From the NCBI GenBank assembly GCA_902787975.1, contig CADAIP010000008.1, positions 1-64,000 of the forward strand: a DNA stretch of 64,000 bases. Reading direction: 5' to 3'. A program made the translations under genes and the position numbers. Shown piece after piece: positions 16,423-25,906 of the stretch; the stretch's first letter is position 1, and every line of letters starts with the position of its first letter. The notes beneath the pieces were generated by a model. The model saw only the letters and a program-made list of their open reading frames with translations. It was not told where the DNA came from and did no database searches. This stretch comes from Oscillospiraceae bacterium (lineage in GTDB: Bacteria; Bacillota; Clostridia; Saccharofermentanales; Saccharofermentanaceae).

Positions 16423-18497
16423 TCGGGGTACTTGATCCTTTCGTGGAAGACACCGGCATATACCTGTTTGAAAGCAATTACGATCTTCTCGATATCATCA
16501 AAAGACAGACCTGAATTAATGAGCTGGTCCTGATCGATCTTATCCTTGATAAGCACGCGGATAAGCTGTTCTGCACTCTCAACGTCACTTGTCTTCATTG
16601 ATCTTACAGCAGCTTCACATGTATCTGCGATCATGACAATGGCAGACTCTCTTGATGAAGGTATATGACCTCTGTATCTGAAGTTGTTAACATCCGGCGG
16701 TTCCAGGCCTCTCGCCTTCGCATCTTCAACTGCCTTGCGGTAGAAATACGAAGGATAAGTCGTGCCGTGATGTTCATCGATTATCTTAATTACAGCGTTG
16801 GGGAGTCTCTCCTTTTTCGCAAGCTTAACACCGTCTTCAGGATGCTTTGTGATAATGGCAACACTCTCCATAACAGTCAGGCTGTCATGAGGGTTAACTC
16901 CGCCATGCTGGTTCTCCGTGAAATACTCGGGATTCTCGAGTTTTCCTATATCGTGATAGTATGCAGCAACCTTACAAAGAAGAGCATCTGCGCCGATAGC
17001 TTCAGCAGCAGAGTCGGCAAGGTTTGCAACCATCATGGAATGCGAATGCGTACCTGATGCCTCAAGGAACAGTCTCTTCAAAAGATGCTGTCCCGGCTGG
17101 CTCATGGAGATGAGCTTTACAGGTGAAGCAACATTACATACAAGCTCAAAGATCGGAGACAGGCCGATTGCGGCAACGAGTGACGCGATCGTACTGATAA
17201 ATGTAAATACCAGTGAATTGAGGTATTCGGTTCTCGCATTACCGATAAAGAAGTTGTATGCAAAGCTTGTTGCTATCGTTCCAAGCGTCGGGAAGAATAT
17301 CAAAGCAGCGTTGTTTATTATCTTGTCCGTTCTTCCTGCGAAAATGGAACAGAGTATGATTCCGACCAGATTGATGAAGAATACTTCCGGATCAAATCCG
17401 TACATAGGCCAGATCAGAAGGAGATTTATGACGGACAAAATGATGCCGTTCTGCGTACCGATATAAGTCGAACAAACCGCCGCAAAGAATATAACGATGC
17501 AGAGCAAATTTGAAAGAGTCGACATATATACCGAAGTACCGACAGTAACAAGGAATGTGGTAATAAGCAGGTAGAATACAGGGGTCTCTACCTTAAGCTT
17601 TTTACGCTCGATATTAAGATAAATGACAGAGCATGCGGAAATTACCAGGACATACACAAAGGTTCTTGCAAAGATAATGAGGTTAAACGAAGAGTCTCTG
17701 ATGAGCTCAAGTTCAACCAGGTTGCTGTAGACGTGCTCATCTACGATGGCACCTGCTTCAACGAGTTTAGTACCTTTCTCGATCATGACAGGTTCGTTGA
17801 TAACCGCGATATATGCGTTGTTTGCGGAATCGGCAGTAGCCTTCTGGTCGTAAACGGTGTTAGGTTCAAGGATCGATGAGAGGACCACGGACATCGCATC
17901 CGCATACTTTGAATATGAGGGGCTGGATTCAGAAAATGAAGTTATCTGTTCAGATATCCTGGTATGAAGTACTGCATCACTGACATCACCGAGCATAATG
18001 AGCTCTGCTATTGATGTAGTCTTCTCTCTGACATATGTAAATGTCGTATTACTCATGCCTGTATCAAAGAATACTTCAATGTTTTCAGAAGGGATCTTAA
18101 CACCGAGAGACTGCTCAACCGTAACTGACAGCTGGCTTGCAGCATCAGCAGGCTTAATTGGCGTCTGTCCTGTTCTTCCCTGAGTAACGTTCTTTCTTGC
18201 CTGCTCTGCAAGATCAAAGAAGTCATCAACACGGTCAATGCTTTCCTGTGACTGCTTATCTGACCTTACGAAAACATCGGCACATGTATCTCTTGCAACG
18301 ATGGCTCTTCGCTGTGTCTCATATGTATCAGCAAAAGATCTCGGAGCATAGATGTCCTGGTTTGCAATAGATCCGACTTCATAGTCGTAGCTTACAGGCA
18401 GTGATCCGTAGAAAACCAGGAATACGATAGTAAGCGCAGCAAGCGCTAAAGTTATTATCTGATGGACCTTGGGTTTTAGAGACTTTGGATTACTCAT
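16419..18497 (-). CDS. pgpH: 7TM-HD phosphodiesterase (PgpH family)
   Basis: PgpH-type proteins hydrolyse cyclic-di-AMP at the membrane. The 692-residue sequence has an N-terminal transmembrane helix (near 14-31), a large extracytoplasmic 7TMR-HD domain up to about 270, a bundle of seven helices to about 465, and a cytoplasmic HD domain. The HD residues are visible in THSHSMMV, YYHDIGK and EHHGTTYP. The position between phoH (3 nt gap) and ybeY (4 nt overlap) matches the Bacillus yqfF locus. Family membership is secure. The specific substrate, cyclic-di-AMP, is carried over from characterised relatives. Confidence 0.93.
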   Translation of the reverse strand: MSNPKSLKPKVHQIITLALAALTIVFLVFYGSLPVSYDYEVGSIANQDIYAPRSFADTYETQRRAIVARDTCADVFVRSDKQSQESIDRVDDFFDLAEQARKNVTQGRTGQTPIKPADAASQLSVTVEQSLGVKIPSENIEVFFDTGMSNTTFTYVREKTTSIAELIMLGDVSDAVLHTRISEQITSFSESSPSYSKYADAMSVVLSSILEPNTVYDQKATADSANNAYIAVINEPVMIEKGTKLVEAGAIVDEHVYSNLVELELIRDSSFNLIIFARTFVYVLVISACSVIYLNIERKKLKVETPVFYLLITTFLVTVGTSVYMSTLSNLLCIVIFFAAVCSTYIGTQNGIILSVINLLLIWPMYGFDPEVFFINLVGIILCSIFAGRTDKIINNAALIFFPTLGTIATSFAYNFFIGNARTEYLNSLVFTFISTIASLVAAIGLSPIFELVCNVASPVKLISMSQPGQHLLKRLFLEASGTHSHSMMVANLADSAAEAIGADALLCKVAAYYHDIGKLENPEYFTENQHGGVNPHDSLTVMESVAIITKHPEDGVKLAKKERLPNAVIKIIDEHHGTTYPSYFYRKAVEDAKARGLEPPDVNNFRYRGHIPSSRESAIVMIADTCEAAVRSMKTSDVESAEQLIRVLIKDKIDQDQLINSGLSFDDIEKIVIAFKQVYAGVFHERIKYPE

Positions 18498-18500
18498 AAA

Positions 18501-19433
18501 TCACCTTTGTTTAGCATTCTCATATGCTCTTACAATCCTTGCAACAAGGCTGTTCCTGACAATATCAGAGTCATTGAGACTCACTATCTTTATACCTTCC
18601 ACACCGTCTAATACGTTAATGGCATCCTTAAGACCGTTCTCAACACCCTTGGGGAGATCGATCTGCGTAAAGTCACCGCATACACATGCCCTGCAGTTTA
18701 CACCGAGACGTGTAAGAAACATCTTCATCTGTTCGGGAGTCGTATTCTGCGCTTCATCAAGAAGGACAAAGCAGTCATCAAGGTTTCTTCCTCTCATAAA
18801 TGCCAGAGGAGATACTTCGATAACACCCTTGTCGTAATAACGCTCAAACATTTCCTGGCCTAAGAGCGCCGAAAGAGCATCATAGATAGGACGCATGTAA
18901 GGATTTACCTTCTCTTCAATGTCACCGGGCAAAAAGCCAAGGCGCTCACCTGCTTCGATCGCAGGTCTTGTCAGGATGATTCTTGATACTTCCCTTGCTT
19001 TCAAAGCCTTAACAGCCATTGCCACGCCAAGGAAAGTCTTACCCGTTCCTGCAGGACCGCAGCATATAACGAGTTCAGACTGCTTTAATGAATCAACATA
19101 AAGTCTCTGGCCCAAAGTTCTGGGCTTGATAGCTCTTCCGGAAGGCGTCATATAAAATACTTCATCTGACGTTTTCAGGAATTCTTCAAGCCTGCCGTCC
19201 TTGGCTATATTCATAAGGTAATCAATATCAGTACCGTCGATCTCAGAATCGTTTGAAAGCTTATCCAGTGCCATAAAAGCATCTTTTGCCATCAGCACGT
19301 CTTTTGTATCACCCGAGATAATGAATCCGTTGCCGTCATGCTCTATTGAGACATCAAAAGACTCTGCAACTCTTTTGGCGTAAACACCTGCAGTATGTGC
19401 TGAATTTCTAAGCTGTTCGATTCTTTCTTCCAA
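18501..19433 (-). CDS. phoH: PhoH family ATPase
   Basis: PhoH-like proteins are RNA-associated P-loop ATPases of poorly defined role that travel with ybeY. The 310-residue protein has a KH-like N-terminal segment (about 20-60), Walker A GPAGTGKT at 126-133 and Walker B with LLDEAQNT near 218-225. The start is TTG at 19433: AGGAG lies 7 nt upstream and no in-frame ATG gives the full N-terminus. It is the first gene of phoH-pgpH-ybeY/era-recO. Confidence 0.94.
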   Translation of the reverse strand: MEERIEQLRNSAHTAGVYAKRVAESFDVSIEHDGNGFIISGDTKDVLMAKDAFMALDKLSNDSEIDGTDIDYLMNIAKDGRLEEFLKTSDEVFYMTPSGRAIKPRTLGQRLYVDSLKQSELVICCGPAGTGKTFLGVAMAVKALKAREVSRIILTRPAIEAGERLGFLPGDIEEKVNPYMRPIYDALSALLGQEMFERYYDKGVIEVSPLAFMRGRNLDDCFVLLDEAQNTTPEQMKMFLTRLGVNCRACVCGDFTQIDLPKGVENGLKDAINVLDGVEGIKIVSLNDSDIVRNSLVARIVRAYENAKQR

Positions 19434-19485
19434 GTGAGATCTCCTATAAAAGAATTATTATGCTAAATAACTTTATCGTCAACAA

Positions 19486-20400
19486 TCAGCCCTTAAAACT
19501 GTTGATGACCGCCTGATAGTAATCAGGAAGGTCGCATTCAAAATGCATCGTCTCTCCCGTTCTCGGATGAACGAACGTGATCGCCTGGCTGTGAAGAGCC
19601 TGACCTGCAAGTCCGTAGTTCTTTCTCCTTGAAGCATAAACAGGATCACCTACTACCGGATGTCCGATATATGCCATATGTACTCTGATCTGATGGGTCC
19701 TTCCCGTCTCAAGAATGAGCTTAAGATCTGTAATCTCGCCAAATCTCTCGAGTACTTCGAAATGCGTAACCGCAGCCTTACCATCCTTATTTACAGCCAT
19801 CTTGCGTCTGTCAGAGGTGGATCTTCCAATCGGAGCATCAACCATACCCTTGTCCTCTTTTACGAAGCCGTAAACAAGGGCTCTGTATTCCCTGACGATC
19901 TCGTGTCTTGAGAGCATGTCGGCAAGTTTTAAATGCGTGAAATTATTTTTGCAGGCAAGCATAAGGCCTGAAGTATCCTTATCGATCCTGTGAACGATAC
20001 CCGGTCTCAATACGCCGTTGATGTCTGAGAGATCTTCCTTGCAGTGAGCAAGAAGCGCATTAACAAGCGTTCCCTCGCTGTGGCCGGCCGCAGGATGAAC
20101 GACCATTCCCTGAGGCTTGTTGATAACAAGAAGATCAGAATCTTCATAAACGATGTCCAAAGGAATATCCTGTGCAACAAATGATTCATCTTCCACGGGA
20201 GCAGGAATATCTGCTTCAACAACATCACCTGAAGCAAGCTTTGTGCCTGCTTTTGTGATTACTTTACCGTTAACAGTGATCTTGCCGTCATCTATAAGGC
20301 GCTTGTAGAACGACCTGGAATATGTTGAATCAAAAGACTCCGTAACAAAACTGTCGAGTCTTATTCCGTCCTGATTACATACCTTCGAATCAATCGGCAT
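19486..20400 (-). CDS. rluD: RluD-type 23S rRNA pseudouridine synthase
   Basis: The 304-residue enzyme has an N-terminal S4 RNA-binding domain (about 10-75) and a catalytic RluA-fold domain with HRIDKDTSGLML, whose second Asp is the catalytic residue. RTHQIRVHMAYIGHPVVGDPVY follows. It is the classical lspA-linked RluD/YlyB type, which modifies helix 69 or related positions of 23S rRNA. The gene overlaps the lspA end by 11 nt. A second family member lies at 23654. Confidence 0.94.
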   Translation of the reverse strand: MPIDSKVCNQDGIRLDSFVTESFDSTYSRSFYKRLIDDGKITVNGKVITKAGTKLASGDVVEADIPAPVEDESFVAQDIPLDIVYEDSDLLVINKPQGMVVHPAAGHSEGTLVNALLAHCKEDLSDINGVLRPGIVHRIDKDTSGLMLACKNNFTHLKLADMLSRHEIVREYRALVYGFVKEDKGMVDAPIGRSTSDRRKMAVNKDGKAAVTHFEVLERFGEITDLKLILETGRTHQIRVHMAYIGHPVVGDPVYASRRKNYGLAGQALHSQAITFVHPRTGETMHFECDLPDYYQAVINSFKG

Positions 20401-20989
20401 TATTCTTTTCCTTTTCCTGTTCAGGATCTAATATGATCTCGTTCTTCTTGTTCTTAAACAGAACATTCCAGAACTTCTCGAAGTATCTCGATTTGAAAAT
20501 GATGATGAAGATAAGAAGCACCGTTCCGCAAACTGCGCAAATATCAGCGAAGTTAAAGATCGGGAATGTAAAATCACCAAAGTCAAATCTTAAATAGTCA
20601 ATAACATATCTGAGACGTATTCTGTCGATGAGGTTGCCTACGGCACCTGAGAACAACAGACAGAAAGCAAGTGATATCATCTGCATGGATCTTCTTGCGG
20701 CAATAAACATAAGCATCAAGATGACCACTCCGAGCACAAGGGATACTCCTGAAAGGAAATAAATGCCCCAGGACTTATCGGCAAACATAGAGAACGCACT
20801 GCCCGGATTCTCCGCATAGTGAAGAGAGAAGAAATTCTCAATGATGAAAACCTGACCATAAGGCTTTATCTCATTTACGGTCATAACCTTAAAGAGCTGG
20901 TCGGCAGTGATCAGTATGATTGAAAGAAAAGCATAGAGAACGCAAACCTCATAACCCTTTGCAGATCTCTTATCAAAAAAATTATTCAT
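20390..20989 (-). CDS. lspA: Lipoprotein signal peptidase (signal peptidase II)
   Basis: LspA cleaves the signal peptides of prolipoproteins after lipidation. The chosen start gives 199 residues with four membrane helices and the catalytic aspartates in GNLIDRIRLRYVIDY and FNFADICAVCG. A longer open frame reaches 21106, but that extension overlaps ymdB. The ATG at 20989 begins MNNFFDKRS and overlaps the ymdB stop by 8 nt. The C-terminal tail (about 35 residues) is unusually long and rich in Lys, Glu and Asn. The enzyme would serve the two lipoproteins seen in this window. Confidence 0.93.
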   Translation of the reverse strand: MNNFFDKRSAKGYEVCVLYAFLSIILITADQLFKVMTVNEIKPYGQVFIIENFFSLHYAENPGSAFSMFADKSWGIYFLSGVSLVLGVVILMLMFIAARRSMQMISLAFCLLFSGAVGNLIDRIRLRYVIDYLRFDFGDFTFPIFNFADICAVCGTVLLIFIIIFKSRYFEKFWNVLFKNKKNEIILDPEQEKEKNNAD

Positions 20990-21764
20990 ATTCGCAGAAC
21001 CGTTTAATCCCGGTACACCTTCCGTTTTTATCAGTCTCAAAGATAATACCACATACAAAGCCGGGACCATCGGCCGGTTCGTACTTTGCAGGCAGTTTAT
21101 AAGCAAGTCTTCTTATCGAAGACTCGATAGTCATTCCAAGAATGGATTCCTTTGCCCCGCTCATGCCACAGTCAGTGATATATCCGGTTCCGCCTGGAAG
21201 GATAGTCTCATCTGCAGTCTGAACATGGGTATGAGTACCGGCAACACAGGATACTCTTCCGTCAAGATAATAACCCATCGCACACTTCTCGGATGTTGCA
21301 TCACAATGGAAATCAAGAAAGACCGATGTGCATTTCTCGACATTCTTAAGCCTGTCGACTATTCTGTCGGCACATGAGAACGGATTATCGGGAAGCACAT
21401 TGGCATAGACCTGACCTAAAAGATTGAACACGCCAAGTTTTTCGCCGTTCTTCTCAAAAACACAGAAATCATTTCCGGGCCATGCAGGACTGAAGTTGGC
21501 AGGTCTTGCAACGTTTTTGACCTTTGATATCTGGCTTAGGAAATCCCTGTTCGAAAATGTGTGATTGCCCATCGTGAAAAGATCTGCTCCGGAATTTTCG
21601 AGCTCCCTCAGTATATTGATCGAAGCACCAAGACCGTGAACACTGTTCTCGGCATTGACAATACAACAGTCTATTTGGTTATCCCTAAGGAATCCGGGCA
21701 TTACGGTTTTGAAAGCACGACGGCCGGCGCCGCCGACTATATCGCCAACAAAGCAGACTCTCAA
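20982..21764 (-). CDS. ymdB: YmdB-family metallophosphoesterase
   Basis: This 260-residue protein belongs to the YmdB family of calcineurin-like phosphodiesterases. The metal ligands are visible in FVGDIVG, NAENSVHGLG, MGNHTF, FHCD and GTHTHVQT. In Bacillus it hydrolyses 2',3'-cAMP and affects biofilm versus motility. The start codon is TTG at 21764, with a GGGGG run about 7 nt upstream. It is downstream of rny as in Bacillus subtilis, but here the two are separated by a terminator and ymdB has its own promoter. Confidence 0.94.
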   Translation of the reverse strand: MRVCFVGDIVGGAGRRAFKTVMPGFLRDNQIDCCIVNAENSVHGLGASINILRELENSGADLFTMGNHTFSNRDFLSQISKVKNVARPANFSPAWPGNDFCVFEKNGEKLGVFNLLGQVYANVLPDNPFSCADRIVDRLKNVEKCTSVFLDFHCDATSEKCAMGYYLDGRVSCVAGTHTHVQTADETILPGGTGYITDCGMSGAKESILGMTIESSIRRLAYKLPAKYEPADGPGFVCGIIFETDKNGRCTGIKRFCEYE

Positions 21765-21795
21765 AGCAATACCCCCATTCTTTTTATTCTTTCAA

Positions 21796-21824
21796 AGTAT
21801 AGCAAATAAAACCATTTCGTTAAA
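21796..21824 (-). promoter_or_regulatory. Predicted extended -10 promoter for ymdB-lspA-rluD
   Basis: On the minus strand TTTAAC (21819-21824), a 17-base spacer and TATACT (21796-21801) preceded by TGC make an extended -10 promoter. It lies about 32 bases upstream of the ymdB start. Confidence 0.5.
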
Positions 21825-21873
21825 GATTAAAGAAAAATAGCACTCTGTTCATACGAATGACCGGGCAAACAAA

Positions 21874-21906
21874 AAGGACCCCAAGCCGTAATGGCTTAAG
21901 GTCCTT
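21874..21906 (-). terminator. Terminator of rny
   Basis: The arms AAGGACC (21874-21880) and GGTCCTT (21900-21906) enclose a second AAGCC/GGCTT pairing. On the minus strand the hairpin runs into TTTTTGTTTG. It lies about 60 bases after the rny stop. Confidence 0.85.
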
Positions 21907-21967
21907 GATTTGTTTTGATCGATGATACTAACGTGTTAAATAAATATATATAAAAAGCGATAAATAA

Positions 21968-23551
21968 TTATTTAGCAACGTCAGTTGCCCTCGTCTCTCT
22001 GATGACATTCACTTTGATCTGTCCGGGATAATCGAGTTCATCCTCAATCTTCTTGCAGATATCACGAGCTTTAAGAGTCATTTCGTCATCTGATACCTTA
22101 TCAGGTGAAACTATAACACGAATCTCACGGCCTGCCTGGATGGCGAAGCTCTTCTCGACGCCTTCGAAGCTTGTAGCAATCTCCTCAAGCTTCTCGATTC
22201 TCTTGATGTACGTCTCGAGATTCTCTCTTCTTGCTCCGGGCCTTGCAGCTGAAATAGCATCTGCTGCTGCGACCAGTACAGCTTCTGCAGTCTGGGGCTC
22301 AACATCACCGTGATGCGCCTCGATGCAGTTAATAACAGCGGGACTTTCATGATACTTCTTCGCGATCTCGACACCAAGCTGGATATGTGTTCCTTCCTGT
22401 TCGAAATCCACTGCCTTACCGATATCATGCAAAAGGCCACCGCGCCTTGCAAGATTACTGTCAAGTCCGAGTTCGTCCGCCATCATTGCAGCGATCCATG
22501 AAACTTCTATAGAGTGCTGCAGTACGTTCTGTCCGTACGATGTGCGGTAACGAAGACGGCCAAGAAGCTTGATAACTTCCGGATGCAGGTTCATAACACC
22601 TGTATCAAATGCTGCCTTCTCACCCTCGGATTTAATAGTCTGATTGAGTTCCTTCCTTGCCTTGCCGGCCATCTCTTCGATTCTGGCCGGATGGATTCTT
22701 CCGTCTGCAACAAGTCTTTCGATCGTAAGTCTTGCGATCTCTCTTCTGATGGGATCGAACGATGAAAGTACGATTGCTTCAGGAGTATCGTCGATAATAA
22801 GATCGACTCCCGTGATAGTCTCGATTGCTCTGATATTACGTCCTTCACGACCGATGATTCTACCCTTCATCTCGTCGTTAGGAAGATTTACAACCGATAC
22901 AGTGACTTCAGAAACGTAGTCGGATGCATAACGCTGAATTGCATTTACGATAATGTCTTTTGCAACCTTATCGGCATCCTGCTTAGTCTTCTCTTCCATC
23001 TGCTTGAGCATTAAGGCCATATCGTGAGTATATTCACGCTTTGCTTCATCAAGCACTAAGCTTCTGGCATCTGCGATCGTAAGTCCTGAGACCTTTTCAA
23101 GTTCAGTCTTCTTACGCTGCTCGTAATCCTTTGCCCTGGCCTCGAGTTCAGCAATATTCTGCTGACGCTTCTCGATTTCCTCCTGCTTGCGTTCACAATT
23201 AGCTTCAATACGATTGATATTTTCTTCTTTCTGCTCGAGCTTATTGCGTTCCTTTGCAAGTTCCTGTTTTTTCTCTCTGGCTTCACGCTCTAATTCAGAA
23301 CGTACGCGAGATACTTCTTCCTTCGCCTGCAAAAGCAAATCACGCTTGTTGTTCTCTGCTTCTTTCTGTGCATTTGCGAGAAGCACATTGCTTTCCTCCT
23401 TAGATTTGGCAATATCCTCCTCAAGCCTCTTTTGTTCACCGGAAATTCCCGATTTAAAATAAGCTGCTGTAATTACAATACCCAGAATAAGTCCAACAAC
23501 GCCCGCAATTATGTAAAACAATACCTGTGGCACGTTGGTACTCACCTCCAA
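21968..23551 (-). CDS. rny: Ribonuclease Y
   Basis: RNase Y is the membrane-anchored endoribonuclease that starts bulk mRNA decay in Bacillota. The 527-residue protein has one N-terminal transmembrane helix (about 8-30) and a long Lys/Glu-rich coiled coil (about 35-155). A KH domain contains [15 protein letters not shown] near 228, and an HD domain contains HSIEVSW and GLLHDIGKA. It ends in the family tail INVIRETRA. Length and architecture are standard. It is monocistronic because a strong terminator follows. Confidence 0.96.
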   Translation of the reverse strand: MEVSTNVPQVLFYIIAGVVGLILGIVITAAYFKSGISGEQKRLEEDIAKSKEESNVLLANAQKEAENNKRDLLLQAKEEVSRVRSELEREAREKKQELAKERNKLEQKEENINRIEANCERKQEEIEKRQQNIAELEARAKDYEQRKKTELEKVSGLTIADARSLVLDEAKREYTHDMALMLKQMEEKTKQDADKVAKDIIVNAIQRYASDYVSEVTVSVVNLPNDEMKGRIIGREGRNIRAIETITGVDLIIDDTPEAIVLSSFDPIRREIARLTIERLVADGRIHPARIEEMAGKARKELNQTIKSEGEKAAFDTGVMNLHPEVIKLLGRLRYRTSYGQNVLQHSIEVSWIAAMMADELGLDSNLARRGGLLHDIGKAVDFEQEGTHIQLGVEIAKKYHESPAVINCIEAHHGDVEPQTAEAVLVAAADAISAARPGARRENLETYIKRIEKLEEIATSFEGVEKSFAIQAGREIRVIVSPDKVSDDEMTLKARDICKKIEDELDYPGQIKVNVIRETRATDVAK

Positions 23552-23653
23552 AGTTTATTTAGTTGTCAAAGATCGTTAAGAATGGCTCTGACAAGCCATT
23601 AAGTATTGTAGAAATAAAACACCTATCTGTCAATAATTTGTTAGAATGTAACA

Positions 23654-24550
23654 ATGAGAATAGAGTATTTTGTTCAAAGTGAATATAACGGATGCGAAAT
23701 TCAGCAGATCATGAGGCGCGAATTCAATATGAGCACCACATGGATCAAGCGCGTAAAATTATACGGGACCGTTGATCTCAATGGCATTCATGCCAAAGTT
23801 AAGGAACATGTTAAGACCGGCGACCTTCTTCTTTTCGAATACGAGGACAACTCCGGAAAGCTGACTCCGCCTGATAATGTCAGCATCCTCTATGAGACTG
23901 AGTCCTATGCAGTCGTCAATAAGCCTGCCGGAATGGTAACCCATCCTTCGCATGGTCACCTGGATGATTCGCTTCTTACGAGCCTCTCGAAAAACACGCT
24001 CCATCCCGTCATGCGTCTGGACAGGGAAACTTCAGGTCTACTTATAGTCGCAAAAGACGGATATGCCCACAACATGCTCGTTACGGGCGCTGAAATAAAG
24101 AAAAGCTATCTGGCGCTTTGCTACGGAAGATTCGAACCTGAATCAGGAACAATGGCCTTCCCTATCGCAAGACGCGCCGATTCAGTCATGATCAGAGACT
24201 GCGTACCTGACGGCAAACCTTCGGTCACACACTATAAAACAATCGAATACTTTGAGAACGCCGGCATTTCACTGGTCGAATTCAAGCTTGAAACCGGACG
24301 GTGCCATCAGATAAGGACCCATTGCTGTCATGTCGGTCACCCTCTTCTTGGTGACGGCTTATACGGACCGCTCTCAGATGACAATCCCAACGAAGCACTT
24401 AAAGAGCTTGCTTCAATATACGATGAAAAGATCGGAAGAGTCGCGCTTCATGCGTACAAGATCGAATATAAAGATCCATTTGACCTTGAAGATAAAGTAT
24501 TTGAAGCAGAAATCCCACAAGATATGCAAAGAGTGATATCGTCATGTTAG
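23654..24550 (+). CDS. RluA-family pseudouridine synthase
   Basis: This 298-residue paralogue of RluD has an N-terminal S4-like segment (GCEIQQIMRREFNMS onward) and the catalytic motif HPVMRLDRETSGLLIVAK. A GRCHQIRTHCCHVGHPLLGD stretch follows, and its target uridine cannot be predicted. The ATG has no Shine-Dalgarno sequence. A possible -10 (TAGAAT, 23642-23647) would place the transcript start at or next to the ATG, so the message may be leaderless. It is divergent from rny and is followed by two membrane-protein genes. Confidence 0.9.
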   Translation: MRIEYFVQSEYNGCEIQQIMRREFNMSTTWIKRVKLYGTVDLNGIHAKVKEHVKTGDLLLFEYEDNSGKLTPPDNVSILYETESYAVVNKPAGMVTHPSHGHLDDSLLTSLSKNTLHPVMRLDRETSGLLIVAKDGYAHNMLVTGAEIKKSYLALCYGRFEPESGTMAFPIARRADSVMIRDCVPDGKPSVTHYKTIEYFENAGISLVEFKLETGRCHQIRTHCCHVGHPLLGDGLYGPLSDDNPNEALKELASIYDEKIGRVALHAYKIEYKDPFDLEDKVFEAEIPQDMQRVISSC

Positions 24551-24597
24551 AATACTCAAAGAAATAAGGCACTTGCCTATATGGAGAGGGAAAGATA

Positions 24598-25191
24598 ATG
24601 GATAACAATAACAATCAGCCTTTAGTTCAGCCGGTACAGCAGCCTCAGATCCCGCCTGTTGATCCCCAGATGGGTCAGCCGGTACAGCAGCCTGTACAAC
24701 AGCCGGTTTACCAGCCGCTGCAGCCTGATCCTAATCAGCCTGCTTATATGTATCAGCCGCCTTACCAGCCACAGACCCAGTATGTTCAGGGCAATAATGC
24801 TACGCTCGGAATCCAGCAGGCTGATATTTATACTCCTGCAGAACAGTCTGAGAGAAGAAAGAAGGCTAATATCCTTTGTATCATATCCCTGGTCTGCCAG
24901 TTTGCACCTGAAGTCCTTGCCGGTATATTTTCCGGAATCGTTGAAAGCATCGATGACCTGTCATCCAACAGTTCACTTGAACCGCTCACTTATCTTTCAT
25001 CAACGATCGTTTTCGCAACCTATGTCGCTTCATGGGTATTGATGATCATTGCCAGAGTTAAGTATAAGGAAAGCAAGTTCGCCAAGGTTCTCATGTGGGT
25101 TTATATCGGTATTCTTGCTGCAAGCGTCATCGCTATAATCCTTGTAATCGCTATGTGCGCTTACATGCTTAAGGACTGTCAGGGTTTCTGA
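24598..25191 (+). CDS. Membrane protein with Pro/Gln-rich cytoplasmic head
   Basis: This 197-residue protein starts with about 75 residues rich in Pro and Gln (repeats of PVQQP and QPxxQP), followed by a Lys/Arg stretch and three hydrophobic segments (about 90-115, 135-155, 162-190). The layout resembles small Bacillota DUF4190- or CD20-like proteins with a proline-rich N-terminus. The function is unknown. A strong GGAGAGGG precedes the ATG. It lies 5 nt before the Lgt-like gene, so the two are probably co-expressed. Confidence 0.7.
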   Translation: MDNNNNQPLVQPVQQPQIPPVDPQMGQPVQQPVQQPVYQPLQPDPNQPAYMYQPPYQPQTQYVQGNNATLGIQQADIYTPAEQSERRKKANILCIISLVCQFAPEVLAGIFSGIVESIDDLSSNSSLEPLTYLSSTIVFATYVASWVLMIIARVKYKESKFAKVLMWVYIGILAASVIAIILVIAMCAYMLKDCQGF

Positions 25192-25196
25192 TCTTA

Positions 25197-25901
25197 ATGC
25201 AGATAATCATTCCCGAGTTTTCCCGGTCGCCTTATGCCTTGATCGTAATGCTCTCAGTTGCGATCGGTTACGCGGCAGCCATATTCCGCATGCGGAAATC
25301 CGGAGTTAATAAGCCGACGATCTTCTATACAAGCCTTCTTTCCTTCGTCTGTACAATGGCAGGTTCTTTTATGCTTGCCTTTAAGATAACGTCTGAAGGT
25401 ATCGGTATTGGATTCTCAGGTCTGGGCGCTGCTGTCGGCATGGTAACCGGCGTGATGATCTCTGGACTCATCATCAGAGACAAACCCGATATCGTCATGA
25501 CTTCATTTGTCGTGTCTGCACCTCTGATGTATGGACTTGCAAAGATCGGATGCTTTCTTGCCGGATGCTGTCACGGGAAAGAGTACTACGGTCCATTCGC
25601 AGTAGTTTACAGCAACGAACATGCAGGATCCTACTTCCCCATACAGCTTGTTGATATGGTCATATTCATTCTGCTCCATGTTTTCGCTTTGCTGATAACA
25701 AATAAGATGAAGAACAAAGTCCGTGCCATATACATCATTCTCGGAGTAATGATACCTATAAGATTTGCGCTTGAATACACCCGCTACTATCACGACGGAT
25801 CACTTGTAGCACCTGGACAGGTTACTATACTGATCGCAGGCACGCTGGGCATACTGATGATATTTATCTGGAAGAAGATACTTAAGATCTCTTATAACTG
25901 A
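25197..25901 (+). CDS. Prolipoprotein diacylglyceryl transferase-like membrane protein
   Basis: This 234-residue polytopic protein resembles Lgt, which transfers diacylglycerol to the lipobox cysteine. Family-like features are the helix with GFSGLGAAVGMVTG, the segment KIGCFLAGCCHGKEYYGP where Lgt has its GRxGNFxNxE signature, PIQLVDMVIF, and IPIRFALEYTRYYH. The central signature is replaced by a Cys-rich version (GCFLAGCCHG), typical of a divergent Lgt branch often found next to canonical lgt genes. It may therefore act on a different substrate. No RBS is obvious; translational coupling to the preceding gene is likely. Confidence 0.75.
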   Translation: MQIIIPEFSRSPYALIVMLSVAIGYAAAIFRMRKSGVNKPTIFYTSLLSFVCTMAGSFMLAFKITSEGIGIGFSGLGAAVGMVTGVMISGLIIRDKPDIVMTSFVVSAPLMYGLAKIGCFLAGCCHGKEYYGPFAVVYSNEHAGSYFPIQLVDMVIFILLHVFALLITNKMKNKVRAIYIILGVMIPIRFALEYTRYYHDGSLVAPGQVTILIAGTLGILMIFIWKKILKISYN

Positions 25902-25906
25902 TCCGT

